From JBOZRQ01 sp050789255 (lineage in GTDB: Bacteria; Bacillota; Sulfobacillia; Symbiobacteriales; Symbiobacteriaceae), in NCBI GenBank assembly GCA_050789255.1, contig JBOZRQ010000034.1, forward strand, positions 124,001 to 188,000: a stretch of 64,000 bases of DNA, given 5' to 3'. Positions 52,729 through 60,191 of the stretch are shown here, one piece after another (positions within the stretch are counted from its first letter, which is position 1; every line of letters begins with the position of its first letter). A model generated the notes under the pieces. It saw only the letters and a list, made by a program, of their open reading frames with translations, was not told where the DNA came from and ran no database searches. A program made the position numbers and the translations under genes.

Positions 52729-54135
52729 TCAGAGGGCCGCCTGCGGGTTCACTCGCATCAGGAGCTCCTTGGTATACGGGCGCTTGGCATCCCGGAAGGC
52801 GACGGCCCGCAGGAAGCCCTGCACCGCCTCCCCATTGAGCGCTGCGCAGACCCCGGCAGCCTCCTCGCAGGAGTCGAAGCCCAGGAAGTAGGTGGTGTCA
52901 TCGAGCATCACGGGGCGCCCGTCCACCGGGGGCACCAGGGTGAAGACCGGCTCCTTGTACATCCCCGAGATGGCTACCTTGTACGGAGCGAAGGAGTACT
53001 CGCCAATCCCGAAGATGGAGAACGGGGGCCGCCGCCGGTAGATGGAGGACTTGCGGGCGTCGAAGAGCGGCCGGTGGCGCTGGAGGTAGCCCCACAGCTT
53101 CGGGTACCTCCCGGCCAGGGACTCGGTGTCCTCCTGGAGCGAACGCTGGGGGAGCGGGATCCAGCGGTGCGGCGTTCCCCCGTGCTGCAGGTCGGAGCTC
53201 TTGAGCAGCGGGTAGAGCGCCTCCGGCTCCACATCGACCTGCTCGCCAAGCCCGTTGTGAAGATCTGCGGAGAGCTCCATCACCCGGGAGCAGTCGTGCT
53301 TGATGCCCTGGCGCCACTCAAAGGGCGAGCGGCCGTCCAGGTGGCGCCAGCGCTGGTAGCCGTCGACGTCGGCCACGAAGTGGGGGCCGCTCCAGCCAAA
53401 ACGCCCGATCCGGCGGGCTGGATCCGACCAATTGTACACATCGCAGGTAAAGGCGGTCGAGGCGGCGCCCAACCGCAGGACCAGCAGCGAAGCCTCGACC
53501 TTGGCGCCGAAGTGGCGGTGGGCGTCGATGCGATAGGCGGCTGCCTCGGTGACGGAGAAGCCCGTGCGGGGCAGCTGTTCGAGGAGGTTGCGCACCACCG
53601 CTGTCTTGCACAGAACGGCCAGGTAGCCGCTGCACCCGTGAAAGCTCTCCAGGCATTTGCGGATCACGGATTCCGCCAGGTCAAAGTTTCCCTTGCCCGT
53701 GACGGCGACCAGCCCGTGGTGCCCTTTGAAGTTGTGCTTGTCCGGCAGGTTGCCGGAGCCCAGGGTGCTCAGTTCGGCGTTGGTGACCCAGGGCGGGTTG
53801 CCGAGGATCAGGACCTCCCGGCCGGGAGTGGCGCTGAGCCATTCCGGGAAGCGGTGGTGGAAGAAATCATCGTGGTGGATGTGGATGTTGGGCGCCTGCC
53901 CGAACCGCTCCCGCAGGGTGGCCACGTGCCGGGGCTGGATTTCGACGGCGTATGCGACCTCCGCCCGGGGAAAGCGCTCGAGGGCGGCGCCCAGAAAGCT
54001 CCCCTCGCCGGCGGTCGGCTCGACGATGAGGTCAGGGCGGCAGCCCAGGTGGTCGTGCAGGAACTGGCAAATCTCCCGGGCGAGGGGCGCCGGGGTCTGG
54101 AAATCGCCCCATTGGCGCTCGGCGGCATCGGGCAT
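52729..54135 (-). CDS. Orphan N6-adenine DNA methyltransferase-like protein
   Basis: 468 residues; AGGAG lies nine bases before the ATG. Motif X-like WGDFQTPAPLA (8-18), motif I VEPTAGEGSFL (38-48) for S-adenosylmethionine, and catalytic motif IV GNPPW (112-116) identify a class of N6-adenine methylases (Eco57I/TaqI-like). A target-recognition region fills the C-terminal half, with no specificity readable. It has no restriction nuclease or helicase partner here, so it is an orphan methylase, or part of a system whose partner lies elsewhere. It could protect against a nuclease or act in regulation. Because NPPW-type domains also occur in RNA methylases, the DNA substrate is likely but not proven. 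Confidence 0.8.
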   Translation of the reverse strand: MPDAAERQWGDFQTPAPLAREICQFLHDHLGCRPDLIVEPTAGEGSFLGAALERFPRAEVAYAVEIQPRHVATLRERFGQAPNIHIHHDDFFHHRFPEWLSATPGREVLILGNPPWVTNAELSTLGSGNLPDKHNFKGHHGLVAVTGKGNFDLAESVIRKCLESFHGCSGYLAVLCKTAVVRNLLEQLPRTGFSVTEAAAYRIDAHRHFGAKVEASLLVLRLGAASTAFTCDVYNWSDPARRIGRFGWSGPHFVADVDGYQRWRHLDGRSPFEWRQGIKHDCSRVMELSADLHNGLGEQVDVEPEALYPLLKSSDLQHGGTPHRWIPLPQRSLQEDTESLAGRYPKLWGYLQRHRPLFDARKSSIYRRRPPFSIFGIGEYSFAPYKVAISGMYKEPVFTLVPPVDGRPVMLDDTTYFLGFDSCEEAAGVCAALNGEAVQGFLRAVAFRDAKRPYTKELLMRVNPQAAL

Positions 54136-54318
54136 GGTCTCACGCTCCTGCGTTCCTCTTCGGGGTGTCCCTTCCCGAACCCTCCCGCCAAACTGACGAC
54201 ACCGCGAGGTGGGCCTGGTAGGACTTTTAACCGCGCTGTTTACAAATCGTCTATGGCGTTTCCGCCCGCGAAGAGAGTATCATTGAGGCAAGCACTGAAT
54301 TAGTCAGGGGGAAGCAGT

Positions 54319-55305
54319 GTGACTCAAGGGCGTTCCACGCGCGGCGGCAGACCCCGCTGGCCCCTGGTGCTCCTGGCCGTGGGCCTGGCCGTAGGCTGCG
54401 CCACACCCCTGGTAGCCCGCCAGGGGATTGGGCTGCTCACCCCCCAGGCCGATACCGCAGCGGCTCTCACCCCGACCGAATCCGCCGAGCCGGCTCCGGC
54501 GCAGGTTACCAAGCCAGCGCCCGCCAGGCGCAGGTCGGCGGCGCCCGACATGCGGCCTCTGCAAACCCGCCTGGAGGAGTTCCTCGCCGAGCAGGACGGC
54601 CTGTACGGTGTGTACGTTCTGGATCTCAACTCCGGTCGCTCCGCCGCGGTCCACGAAAACGACATCTTCCCCACGGCGAGCACCTTTAAGCTGCCGCTGG
54701 CCATGTATATCCTCGATGAGGCGGCCAAGGGCCGCGTCGACCTGGATGAGCCGATCGCCTACACCGACGCCTACTGGGAGGATGGCACCGGCATCTTGCA
54801 GGAGCAGCTCTCCGAGGGCGACACCCGCACGGTTCGGGAGCTGGTGGAGCTGGCCATCACCGAAAGCGACAACATCGCCACCAACATGCTGATCGACCGC
54901 TTTGGTGTGCAGAACGTTTACGACTACATGGAGCGCCTGGGCGGCACGGTGACCCAGTATGAGCCGGGCGTGCACGGCAGCACCCCCCGGGAGATGGCCA
55001 CCTACCTTCGGCTGGCCATGAGCGACCGGGCGGTGGGGGATAAGGCCCTGCGGGACTTTCTCTTCGGCGCCCTGACCAGCACCAGCTTCCATGAGCGCGT
55101 GGAGGCCGGTGTCCCGGAAGGGGTCAAGGTGGCCCACAAGGTCGGCACCCTGCCCGGGGTTGTCAACGACGTAGCGCTGGTCTACGCTCCGCAGCGGCGG
55201 TTCATCGTCTCCGTCTTCAGCCTCGATGTCGGCGAGGAGACCGCCAAGGCGGTGATCGCCGAGATCGCTGCGATGGTCTACGAGCACGAAACGGAAATGC
55301 AATAA
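54319..55305 (+). CDS. Class A beta-lactamase-like lipoprotein, first of tandem pair
   Basis: 328 residues from a GTG seven bases after AGGGGGA. A membrane signal (PLVLLAVGLAVGC, Cys27) suggests a lipoprotein, followed by a Pro/Ala linker. The catalytic domain has STFK (Ser121, Lys124), SDN (183-185) and KVGT (274-277) in place of the usual KTG. An omega-loop-like segment YEPG with Glu215 is much shorter than in true class A enzymes. This is the pattern of the beta-lactamase2/PBP-like serine hydrolases. It may hydrolyse beta-lactams or act on peptidoglycan outside the membrane. The next gene is a close paralog, so both arose by tandem duplication. Confidence 0.85.
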   Translation: MTQGRSTRGGRPRWPLVLLAVGLAVGCATPLVARQGIGLLTPQADTAAALTPTESAEPAPAQVTKPAPARRRSAAPDMRPLQTRLEEFLAEQDGLYGVYVLDLNSGRSAAVHENDIFPTASTFKLPLAMYILDEAAKGRVDLDEPIAYTDAYWEDGTGILQEQLSEGDTRTVRELVELAITESDNIATNMLIDRFGVQNVYDYMERLGGTVTQYEPGVHGSTPREMATYLRLAMSDRAVGDKALRDFLFGALTSTSFHERVEAGVPEGVKVAHKVGTLPGVVNDVALVYAPQRRFIVSVFSLDVGEETAKAVIAEIAAMVYEHETEMQ

Positions 55306-55307
55306 CG

Positions 55308-55351
55308 GGCCGGCCTCCTTTCCATCTTCTGGGGAGAGGGCCGGTTTTCCG
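55308..55351 (+). terminator. Terminator between the beta-lactamase-like genes
   Basis: An imperfect stem GGCCGGCCTC / GAGGGCCGG with a loop of about 18 bases is followed by TTTT. Confidence 0.6.
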
Positions 55352-55427
55352 TTCTCACCCCCACCTGCCCCCGCCCTCCCGGCGAACCCTTTAGACAAAA
55401 AAGGGAACATACCGGGAGGGATCCAGC

Positions 55428-56375
55428 ATGCGTGCGTCTCGGATCTCCCGTTTCATCATCGCCATGCTCACCGCCGCCATGACGGCCGGCTGTGCCACCT
55501 CTGTGGTGGCCAGCCAGAGCCTGACCATCCTGCCGCCGAAGCCTGCCGCGGCAGCCACTCCCGCGGCCCCTGCCGCCGTTACCGCTGCGGTCGCCCCCGC
55601 CGCCGCCAAGCCCCGGGATACGCACCCGTTGCAAACCCGTCTGGCCGAGTACCTGTCAGCCCAGGACGGCACCTACGGCGTCTTCTTCATCGATATGAAG
55701 ACCGGCAACACCGTCGGCTACAACAGCGATACCGTCTTCCCCACCGCCAGCACCTTCAAGCTGCCGCTGGCCATGTGTATCCTCGACCTGGCGGCCAAGG
55801 GCCGGGTCAGCCTGGACGAGCGGCTGGCGTACTCCCAGGTCGACTGGGAGGAGGGCACCGGGGTTCTCCAGGGGGCGGTGAAGGTGGGGGACCGCTACAC
55901 CGTCCGACAGCTGGTGGAGCTGGCGATCACCGAGAGCGACAACATCGCCACCAACATGCTGGTGCGCCGCTTCGGCCCGCAGAATGTCTACACCTACATG
56001 CAGCGCCTGGGCGGCAAGGTGACCCACTTCGAGGCGGGCGTGCCGGGCACCACCCCCCGGGAGATGGCCGAGTACCTGCGGGCTGCCACCGGCAGCCAAG
56101 CGGTGGGGGATAAGGCGCTGCGGGAGTTTCTCTTCGGCGCCCTGAGCACCACCAGCTTTCACACGCGCATCGAGGCCGGCCTGCCCGACGGGGTCAAGGT
56201 GGCGCACAAGATCGGTACCCTGCCCGGGGTGGTCAACGACGTGGCGCTGGTGTACGCCCCCGGTCGGCAGTTCATTCTGGCGGCCTATAGCATGGAGGTG
56301 GATGAGGAGACCGCTGAGGCCGTGATCGCCCGGGTCGCCGAGATGGTCTATGCCCACGTACAGGCGATCGATTGA
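55428..56375 (+). CDS. Class A beta-lactamase-like lipoprotein, second of tandem pair
   Basis: 315 residues; GGGAGGGAT lies six bases before the ATG. The lipoprotein signal ends in MTAGC (Cys22). The catalytic domain closely follows the preceding gene: STFK (Ser108, Lys111), SDN (170-172) and KIGT (261-264). The omega-loop segment is FEAG, so the proline that follows Glu in the first paralog is Ala here. Residue identity with the first gene is high in the catalytic domain (for example SDNIATNML, LGGxVT, VGDKALRxFLFGAL). An N-terminal phrase GCAT-x-x-VA-x-Q is shared too. Function as for the first: a secreted, membrane-tethered serine hydrolase. Confidence 0.85.
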   Translation: MRASRISRFIIAMLTAAMTAGCATSVVASQSLTILPPKPAAAATPAAPAAVTAAVAPAAAKPRDTHPLQTRLAEYLSAQDGTYGVFFIDMKTGNTVGYNSDTVFPTASTFKLPLAMCILDLAAKGRVSLDERLAYSQVDWEEGTGVLQGAVKVGDRYTVRQLVELAITESDNIATNMLVRRFGPQNVYTYMQRLGGKVTHFEAGVPGTTPREMAEYLRAATGSQAVGDKALREFLFGALSTTSFHTRIEAGLPDGVKVAHKIGTLPGVVNDVALVYAPGRQFILAAYSMEVDEETAEAVIARVAEMVYAHVQAID

Positions 56376-56451
56376 CTTGGCCCGCAGGATAATCCCGCTC
56401 GCGAGCACAATAGAGTAGGTTGAACGACGAGCGGAAGGTGTGGGACGCAAA

Positions 56452-58041
56452 ATGTCTGAGCAGGTACGAGCCCTGGTGGGTCGCGTGGCCCAGCGGATCA
56501 AGGAGCTGTCGATTGAGGCCGGCAAAGCCTATTGGGAGATGTCGACCACCGGGAAGAGCGAAGCCGCCGAGCGGGCGGCCGACCTGGAGAAGGAGCTGCG
56601 TCTCTTCACATCGGACCGGGATGTCTTCGCACAGCTGAAGGCGGCGAAAGAGCATCCCACCGGAGACGCAGCCCTGGACCGGCAGGTCGAGGGGCTGTAC
56701 AGTACATACCTGGAGAATCAACTGAGCCCCGAGATCATCGCCGAGCAGGTCCGGCGCTCCACAGAGCTGCAGCAGATCTTTGGTAACTTCCGGGGCAAGG
56801 TCGGCGACCGGAGCCTGTCGGACAATGAGATCAAGTCGATTCTGGCCAAGTCGACGGACAGCGCCGAGCGCAAGGCGGCCTGGATGGCCTCCAAGCAGGT
56901 GGGCGTGGAGATCGCCCCCCGCCTGGTGGAGCTGGTGAAGCTTCGCAACGAGGGCGCCCGCTCTCTGGGTTTCCGGAACTACTACGAGATGGCCCTCGAG
57001 CTGACCGAGATCAAGCCGGCGGACCTCTTTGCACTGCTGGGCGAGCTCAAGGCGCTGACCGACGGCCCTTTCGCTGCCATGAAGCAGGAGCTGGATGCCG
57101 AGCAGGCCGAGCGCTTTGGCATCTCCCCTGCCGAGATGATGCCCTGGCATTACGCCGACCCCTTCTTCCAGGAGGCGCCCGCCAGCAAGGGTGCCGACAT
57201 TGATCACTACTTCGAGGGCAAGTCGATCGAGCAGATCTCGATGGACTTCTTCAGCGGCGTGGGCATGGACGTGCGGGATATCATCGACCGGTCGGACCTC
57301 TATGAGCGGGAGGGGAAGAACCAGCACGCCTTCTGCACCGACATCGACCGCGAGGGCGATATCCGGGTGCTGTGCAACCTGCGCCCCAACGCCTGGTGGA
57401 TGTCGACCATGCTCCATGAGCTGGGCCACGGGGTATACGACAAGTACGTGGACCGCTCGCTGCCCTGGCTGCTGCGCAGCTATGCCCACATTAGCTCCAC
57501 CGAAGCGATTGCGATGTATTTCGGCCGTCTGACCAAGGACGCCGACTGGCTGATCCGCTACGCCGGTATGCCCGAAGGGGAGGCCCGCCAGGCGGCGGGG
57601 GCGCTCCAGCAGGAGCTGACCCGCTCGATGCTGATCTTCGTGCGCTGGGTACTGGTGATGGCCCACTTCGAGTCCCGCATGTACGAGAACCCCGACCAGG
57701 ACCTGAACCGGCTCTGGTGGAACATCGTCGGGGAGATGCAGCTCCTGAAGACGCCCGCAGCGTTGAACGGCTGTGAGTGGGCGACCAAGATCCACTTCTC
57801 CATGGCGCCGGTATACTACCACAACTACCTGATCGGCGAGGTCACAGCCTCCCACCTGCAGGCGCATATCGCCAAGGCGACGGGCACGGCCAAGATCGTG
57901 GAGAACCGGGGCGTGGGCCAGTGGCTGATCGAGCGCTTCTTCAAGCCCGGCAGCCTTTACCCGTGGAACCGCCTGGTGGAGCACGCGACCGGCGAGGCGT
58001 TGAGCCCCAAGTACTTCGTTGAGCAGTTCGTCCATTCGTGA
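56452..58041 (+). CDS. Zinc metallopeptidase, M2/M3-like (HExxH)
   Basis: 529 residues from the ATG at 56452 (GGAAGGTG upstream); a GTG four codons earlier is an alternative. The zinc motif HELGH (322-326) with Glu351 in SSTEAIAMY places it in the gluzincin thermolysin-like clan. A long helical N-terminal part (DLEKELRLFTSDRDVFAQLKAA, IIAEQVRRSTELQQIFGNFR) is typical of M2/M3 peptidases, which are nearly all-helical with a deep cleft and act on short peptides. No signal peptide is present, so it is probably cytoplasmic and degrades oligopeptides. The family (M2, ACE-like, versus M3, oligopeptidase-F-like) is not settled by eye. It ends at a terminator. Confidence 0.85.
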   Translation: MSEQVRALVGRVAQRIKELSIEAGKAYWEMSTTGKSEAAERAADLEKELRLFTSDRDVFAQLKAAKEHPTGDAALDRQVEGLYSTYLENQLSPEIIAEQVRRSTELQQIFGNFRGKVGDRSLSDNEIKSILAKSTDSAERKAAWMASKQVGVEIAPRLVELVKLRNEGARSLGFRNYYEMALELTEIKPADLFALLGELKALTDGPFAAMKQELDAEQAERFGISPAEMMPWHYADPFFQEAPASKGADIDHYFEGKSIEQISMDFFSGVGMDVRDIIDRSDLYEREGKNQHAFCTDIDREGDIRVLCNLRPNAWWMSTMLHELGHGVYDKYVDRSLPWLLRSYAHISSTEAIAMYFGRLTKDADWLIRYAGMPEGEARQAAGALQQELTRSMLIFVRWVLVMAHFESRMYENPDQDLNRLWWNIVGEMQLLKTPAALNGCEWATKIHFSMAPVYYHNYLIGEVTASHLQAHIAKATGTAKIVENRGVGQWLIERFFKPGSLYPWNRLVEHATGEALSPKYFVEQFVHS

Positions 58042-58051
58042 AAGCGCAGCG

Positions 58052-58083
58052 GAAAGCCCGGGCAGTTAGCCCGGGCTTTCCTG
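58052..58083. terminator. Bidirectional Rho-independent terminator
   Basis: A 12-bp stem GAAAGCCCGGGC / GCCCGGGCTTTC with a five-base loop is followed by CTGTTT. The stop codon of the convergent gene (58066) lies in the loop. Confidence 0.9.
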
Positions 58084-58572
58084 TTTCTGTGACGCCGTTT
58101 CATAGGTGGGCGGATACTGCATCCAGCCCTCCTTTTCGATGATCGGCGTGAGGCGGGCACCGAAGAGCAGGGTATTCCCCATCATTTGGGCATAGAGCAG
58201 AGCGATTTCGGGGTGGACCGACGACTGCAGGCCAATCGCGTCGGCGGTGATCATGCCCTTGACCATGGCTAGGCCGTCGAGGGCCATCAACTGGTCGGTC
58301 AGATCCTCCTTCAGGGGCACGGACGGGGGAGTCGGGATGCCCCGCTGCTCGGCCAACTGCTCCACCTGGCCGATACGGTCTTCCACCGCCTTTAGGGCCT
58401 CCTCCCACCACTTCTTGAGGTCGGGGGCCTGGGCGTGGTGTGAGAAGACCAGGCACTTGCTTCGCAGGTAGTAGTAGGCCGAAAGGGACTGGTGAAGCAG
58501 GTAGGCCTCTCCTACGTGGGGGTGGGCGGGCGGTGTCACTCGGTCGAGGAGCGATTGCAGCATCTCAAACAT
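58066..58572 (-). CDS. DUF3231 protein (ferritin-like helical)
   Basis: 168 residues; GGAGGG lies seven bases before the ATG. The helical sequence LLHQSLSAYYYLRSKCLVFSHHAQAPDLKKWWEEALKAVEDRIGQVEQLAEQRGIPTPPSVP matches the DUF3231 pattern of paired ferritin-like bundles, common in spore-forming Bacillota, where members are found in spore coats. Some of these proteins are encoded near oxidative-stress or spore genes. It is 18 bases downstream of the selenocysteine-type peroxiredoxin gene and is probably co-transcribed with it. Its stop lies inside the loop of a bidirectional terminator. Confidence 0.8.
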   Translation of the reverse strand: MFEMLQSLLDRVTPPAHPHVGEAYLLHQSLSAYYYLRSKCLVFSHHAQAPDLKKWWEEALKAVEDRIGQVEQLAEQRGIPTPPSVPLKEDLTDQLMALDGLAMVKGMITADAIGLQSSVHPEIALLYAQMMGNTLLFGARLTPIIEKEGWMQYPPTYETASQKQESPG

Positions 58573-58590
58573 GGCATATCCCTCCGCCCA

Positions 58591-59100
58591 CTAGCGTGAC
58601 CAAACCGTGGTAGACGCATCCTCAGTCGCAAGTCCTGCTCCGCTGTGACCTATGGCGCCCGCGGCCGCAAGCAACCCCTCAAACCGGCCTTGTTGTGCCG
58701 GCGTGAAGTCAAGGACTACATGGCGGACGACCGCCTGATGATCGCACAGCATCAGCACGCGCCGGGCGGCCTGCTTCTCCTCGTCCAGCACGCCGAACTG
58801 CCGGCAGATCCCGCGATGCCAGTCGGCGGCGAGGGGGAAGGGAAAGCGGCCCGCAGCCGCGTCAAAGACACGCAGCGAGGGCAGATGGTCCACGGAGATG
58901 CCGACCACTTGAACCCCCAGTCCCTGGAGGTCGTTGTGCCGCTCCCTGAGCAGCACAAGCTGGGCCGTTCAGGTCGGGGTAAAGGCCATGGTGAAAAAGG
59001 AGAGCAGGAACGGGCGCCCGCGCAGGTCATTGACCGAGATCGATCCGGTGGTCGACGGCAGGTGGAAGTCCACGCAGGCGGAGCCAATGGGGAGCGTCAG
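58591..59100 (-). CDS. Peroxiredoxin (AhpC/TSA family) with in-frame TGA at the peroxidatic position: probable selenoprotein
   Basis: If TGA at 58971-58969 is read as Sec (U), one continuous frame of about 169 residues results. It begins at CTG 59100 (SD GGAGGTGATC eight bases upstream) or GTG 59109. The N-terminus GSACVDFHLPSTTG and VNDLRGRPFLLSFF are typical for thioredoxin-fold peroxiredoxins. AFTPTU followed by TAQLVLLRERH replaces the usual AFTPVC-T-x-x-L. After it come LGVQVVGISVDHLPSLRVFDA, FPLAADWHRGICRQFGVLDE and ARRVLMLCDHQ. A 9-bp hairpin with an AGG loop lies 12 bases downstream of the TGA. Reduction of peroxides by Sec would be the function. Ordinary gene calling gives two fragments. 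It precedes the DUF3231 gene by 18 bases. Confidence 0.8.
58936..58956 (-). promoter_or_regulatory. SECIS-like hairpin for TGA recoding
   Basis: On the gene strand GTGCTGCTC pairs with GAGCGGCAC (nine pairs, one G-U) around an AGG loop. The stem starts 12 bases and the loop 21 bases after the TGA (58971-58969). That distance, the small loop and a G among its first two bases fit the known bacterial SECIS rules for SelB-dependent selenocysteine insertion. It lies within the coding sequence. Confidence 0.75.
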
Positions 59101-59170
59101 GGCGATCACCTCCGGGCGGCCGGGACAGTTTGTAACAGCCAGTATGCCCGGTGTGCCTGCCAGAGATGCA

Positions 59171-59212
59171 GGTCAAGATCTCTTGACCCTGGCTTGAGAA
59201 CAGGTTGACCTG
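59171..59212. promoter_or_regulatory. Two inverted repeats between the Sec-peroxiredoxin and divergent gene
   Basis: GGTCAAGA-TC-TCTTGACC (59171-59188) and CAGGT-TG-ACCTG (59201-59212) lie in the 166-base divergent region. Both contain TTGACC or its complement and could be operator or -35 elements. No convincing -10 boxes are assigned. Confidence 0.45.
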
Positions 59213-59266
59213 CGCCTGCGAGAATCACACCTGGACAACCCAACCACCGGAGGGAGGATCCATCTG

Positions 59267-60178
59267 ATGCTTCGCAAGCACCGCTTCCGACTGGCGTGGC
59301 CCGCAATCGCTCTGGCGCTCTTGCTCTGGCTGGCCGGCGCAACCGCACCGGCCCGGGCCGCGCCGCTGACTGGCGGGAACACGATCTACCTGATCGACGG
59401 CCGTGAGAGCACCTTTGCGTTTGATCCCATCACCCGAAAGGACGGGCAGCTGATCCCGGAGGAGGTCTTCCGCACCCTCGGGTTCGCCATCGCAGTGAAG
59501 GACAGCGAGATCACCGTCAGCCGTAACGGGCTCAGCGCTGTGCTGGCGCTGGGCAGCAGCCACGTGCTGGTGGGCGCCGAGCCGATGACGATCAGTCCGG
59601 GGCCGGTCGCACTCAACGAGCGGCTCTTCTTGCCGCTCAGCCTGCTGCCCGAGTTTGGCTTCGAGGTGAGCTCCGACAACGGCTTCCTCCAAATCCGGGA
59701 CCTGAGCCTGGGTCTGCCTGAGGTTCAGCCGCTGGACAAGGCGGCCTGGGAGGCCAGGTGGGAGCGGCAGACGGTGCGCGGCCTGATCCGAAGCGACGAC
59801 AGAAGCGTGTACGTAAACGCCGAGGTGACCTGGCTGACGGCTGACCTGGTCAGCAGCGCCCGGTTCCCGGTGACCTACCGGCAGCGCGTGGAGTACCTGG
59901 ACCTCCTGAAGCGTTCAAGCCTGCTCCTGGTGAAGGTGACCAACCAGACCGGCCGCTCGGCGTCGGTCAGCCCCGCATCGCTGATGCTCGTCGACCAGAC
60001 CGGCACCCAGTACGACGTGGTCCAGACCCTGGCGCACCGGGGTCTGATCAGCCAGAAGATCGCGGCCGGGGCGATCAAGAGCTCGGTGCTGGTCTATCCG
60101 GGAATGCCCGCAGGAACCACTTCGCTCGCTGTTTTCGCTGCCACCAACGACGGCACGCTTGGCACGCTGTCACTTTAA
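59267..60178 (+). CDS. Exported protein with copper amine oxidase N-terminal-like domain
   Basis: 303 residues; GGAGG lies nine bases before the ATG. A signal peptide (LAWPAIALALLLWLAGATAPARA) is followed by a domain with the PF07833 pattern (copper amine oxidase N-terminal-like): YLIDGRES, GQLIPEEVFRTLGFAIAV, KDSEITVSRNGLSAVLALGS and LNERLFLPLSLLPEFGFEV. This module binds cell-wall or substrate ligands. The C-terminal half (VYVNAEVTWLTADLVSS, YLDLLKRSSLLLVKVTNQTGRSASVSPASLMLVDQTGTQY) looks like a DUF4352-type Ig domain. It is secreted and probably acts at the cell wall. Its gene is divergent from the Sec-peroxiredoxin and is followed 14 bases later by the solute-binding protein. Confidence 0.8.
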   Translation: MLRKHRFRLAWPAIALALLLWLAGATAPARAAPLTGGNTIYLIDGRESTFAFDPITRKDGQLIPEEVFRTLGFAIAVKDSEITVSRNGLSAVLALGSSHVLVGAEPMTISPGPVALNERLFLPLSLLPEFGFEVSSDNGFLQIRDLSLGLPEVQPLDKAAWEARWERQTVRGLIRSDDRSVYVNAEVTWLTADLVSSARFPVTYRQRVEYLDLLKRSSLLLVKVTNQTGRSASVSPASLMLVDQTGTQYDVVQTLAHRGLISQKIAAGAIKSSVLVYPGMPAGTTSLAVFAATNDGTLGTLSL

Positions 60179-60191
60179 GGAGGTTATGCCC

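Noticed and set aside
58752..59087. Alternative minus-strand frame of 111 codons through the peroxiredoxin
   Set aside because: It is a shadow of the peroxiredoxin; the other frame, with TGA as Sec, has the peroxiredoxin motifs on both sides.
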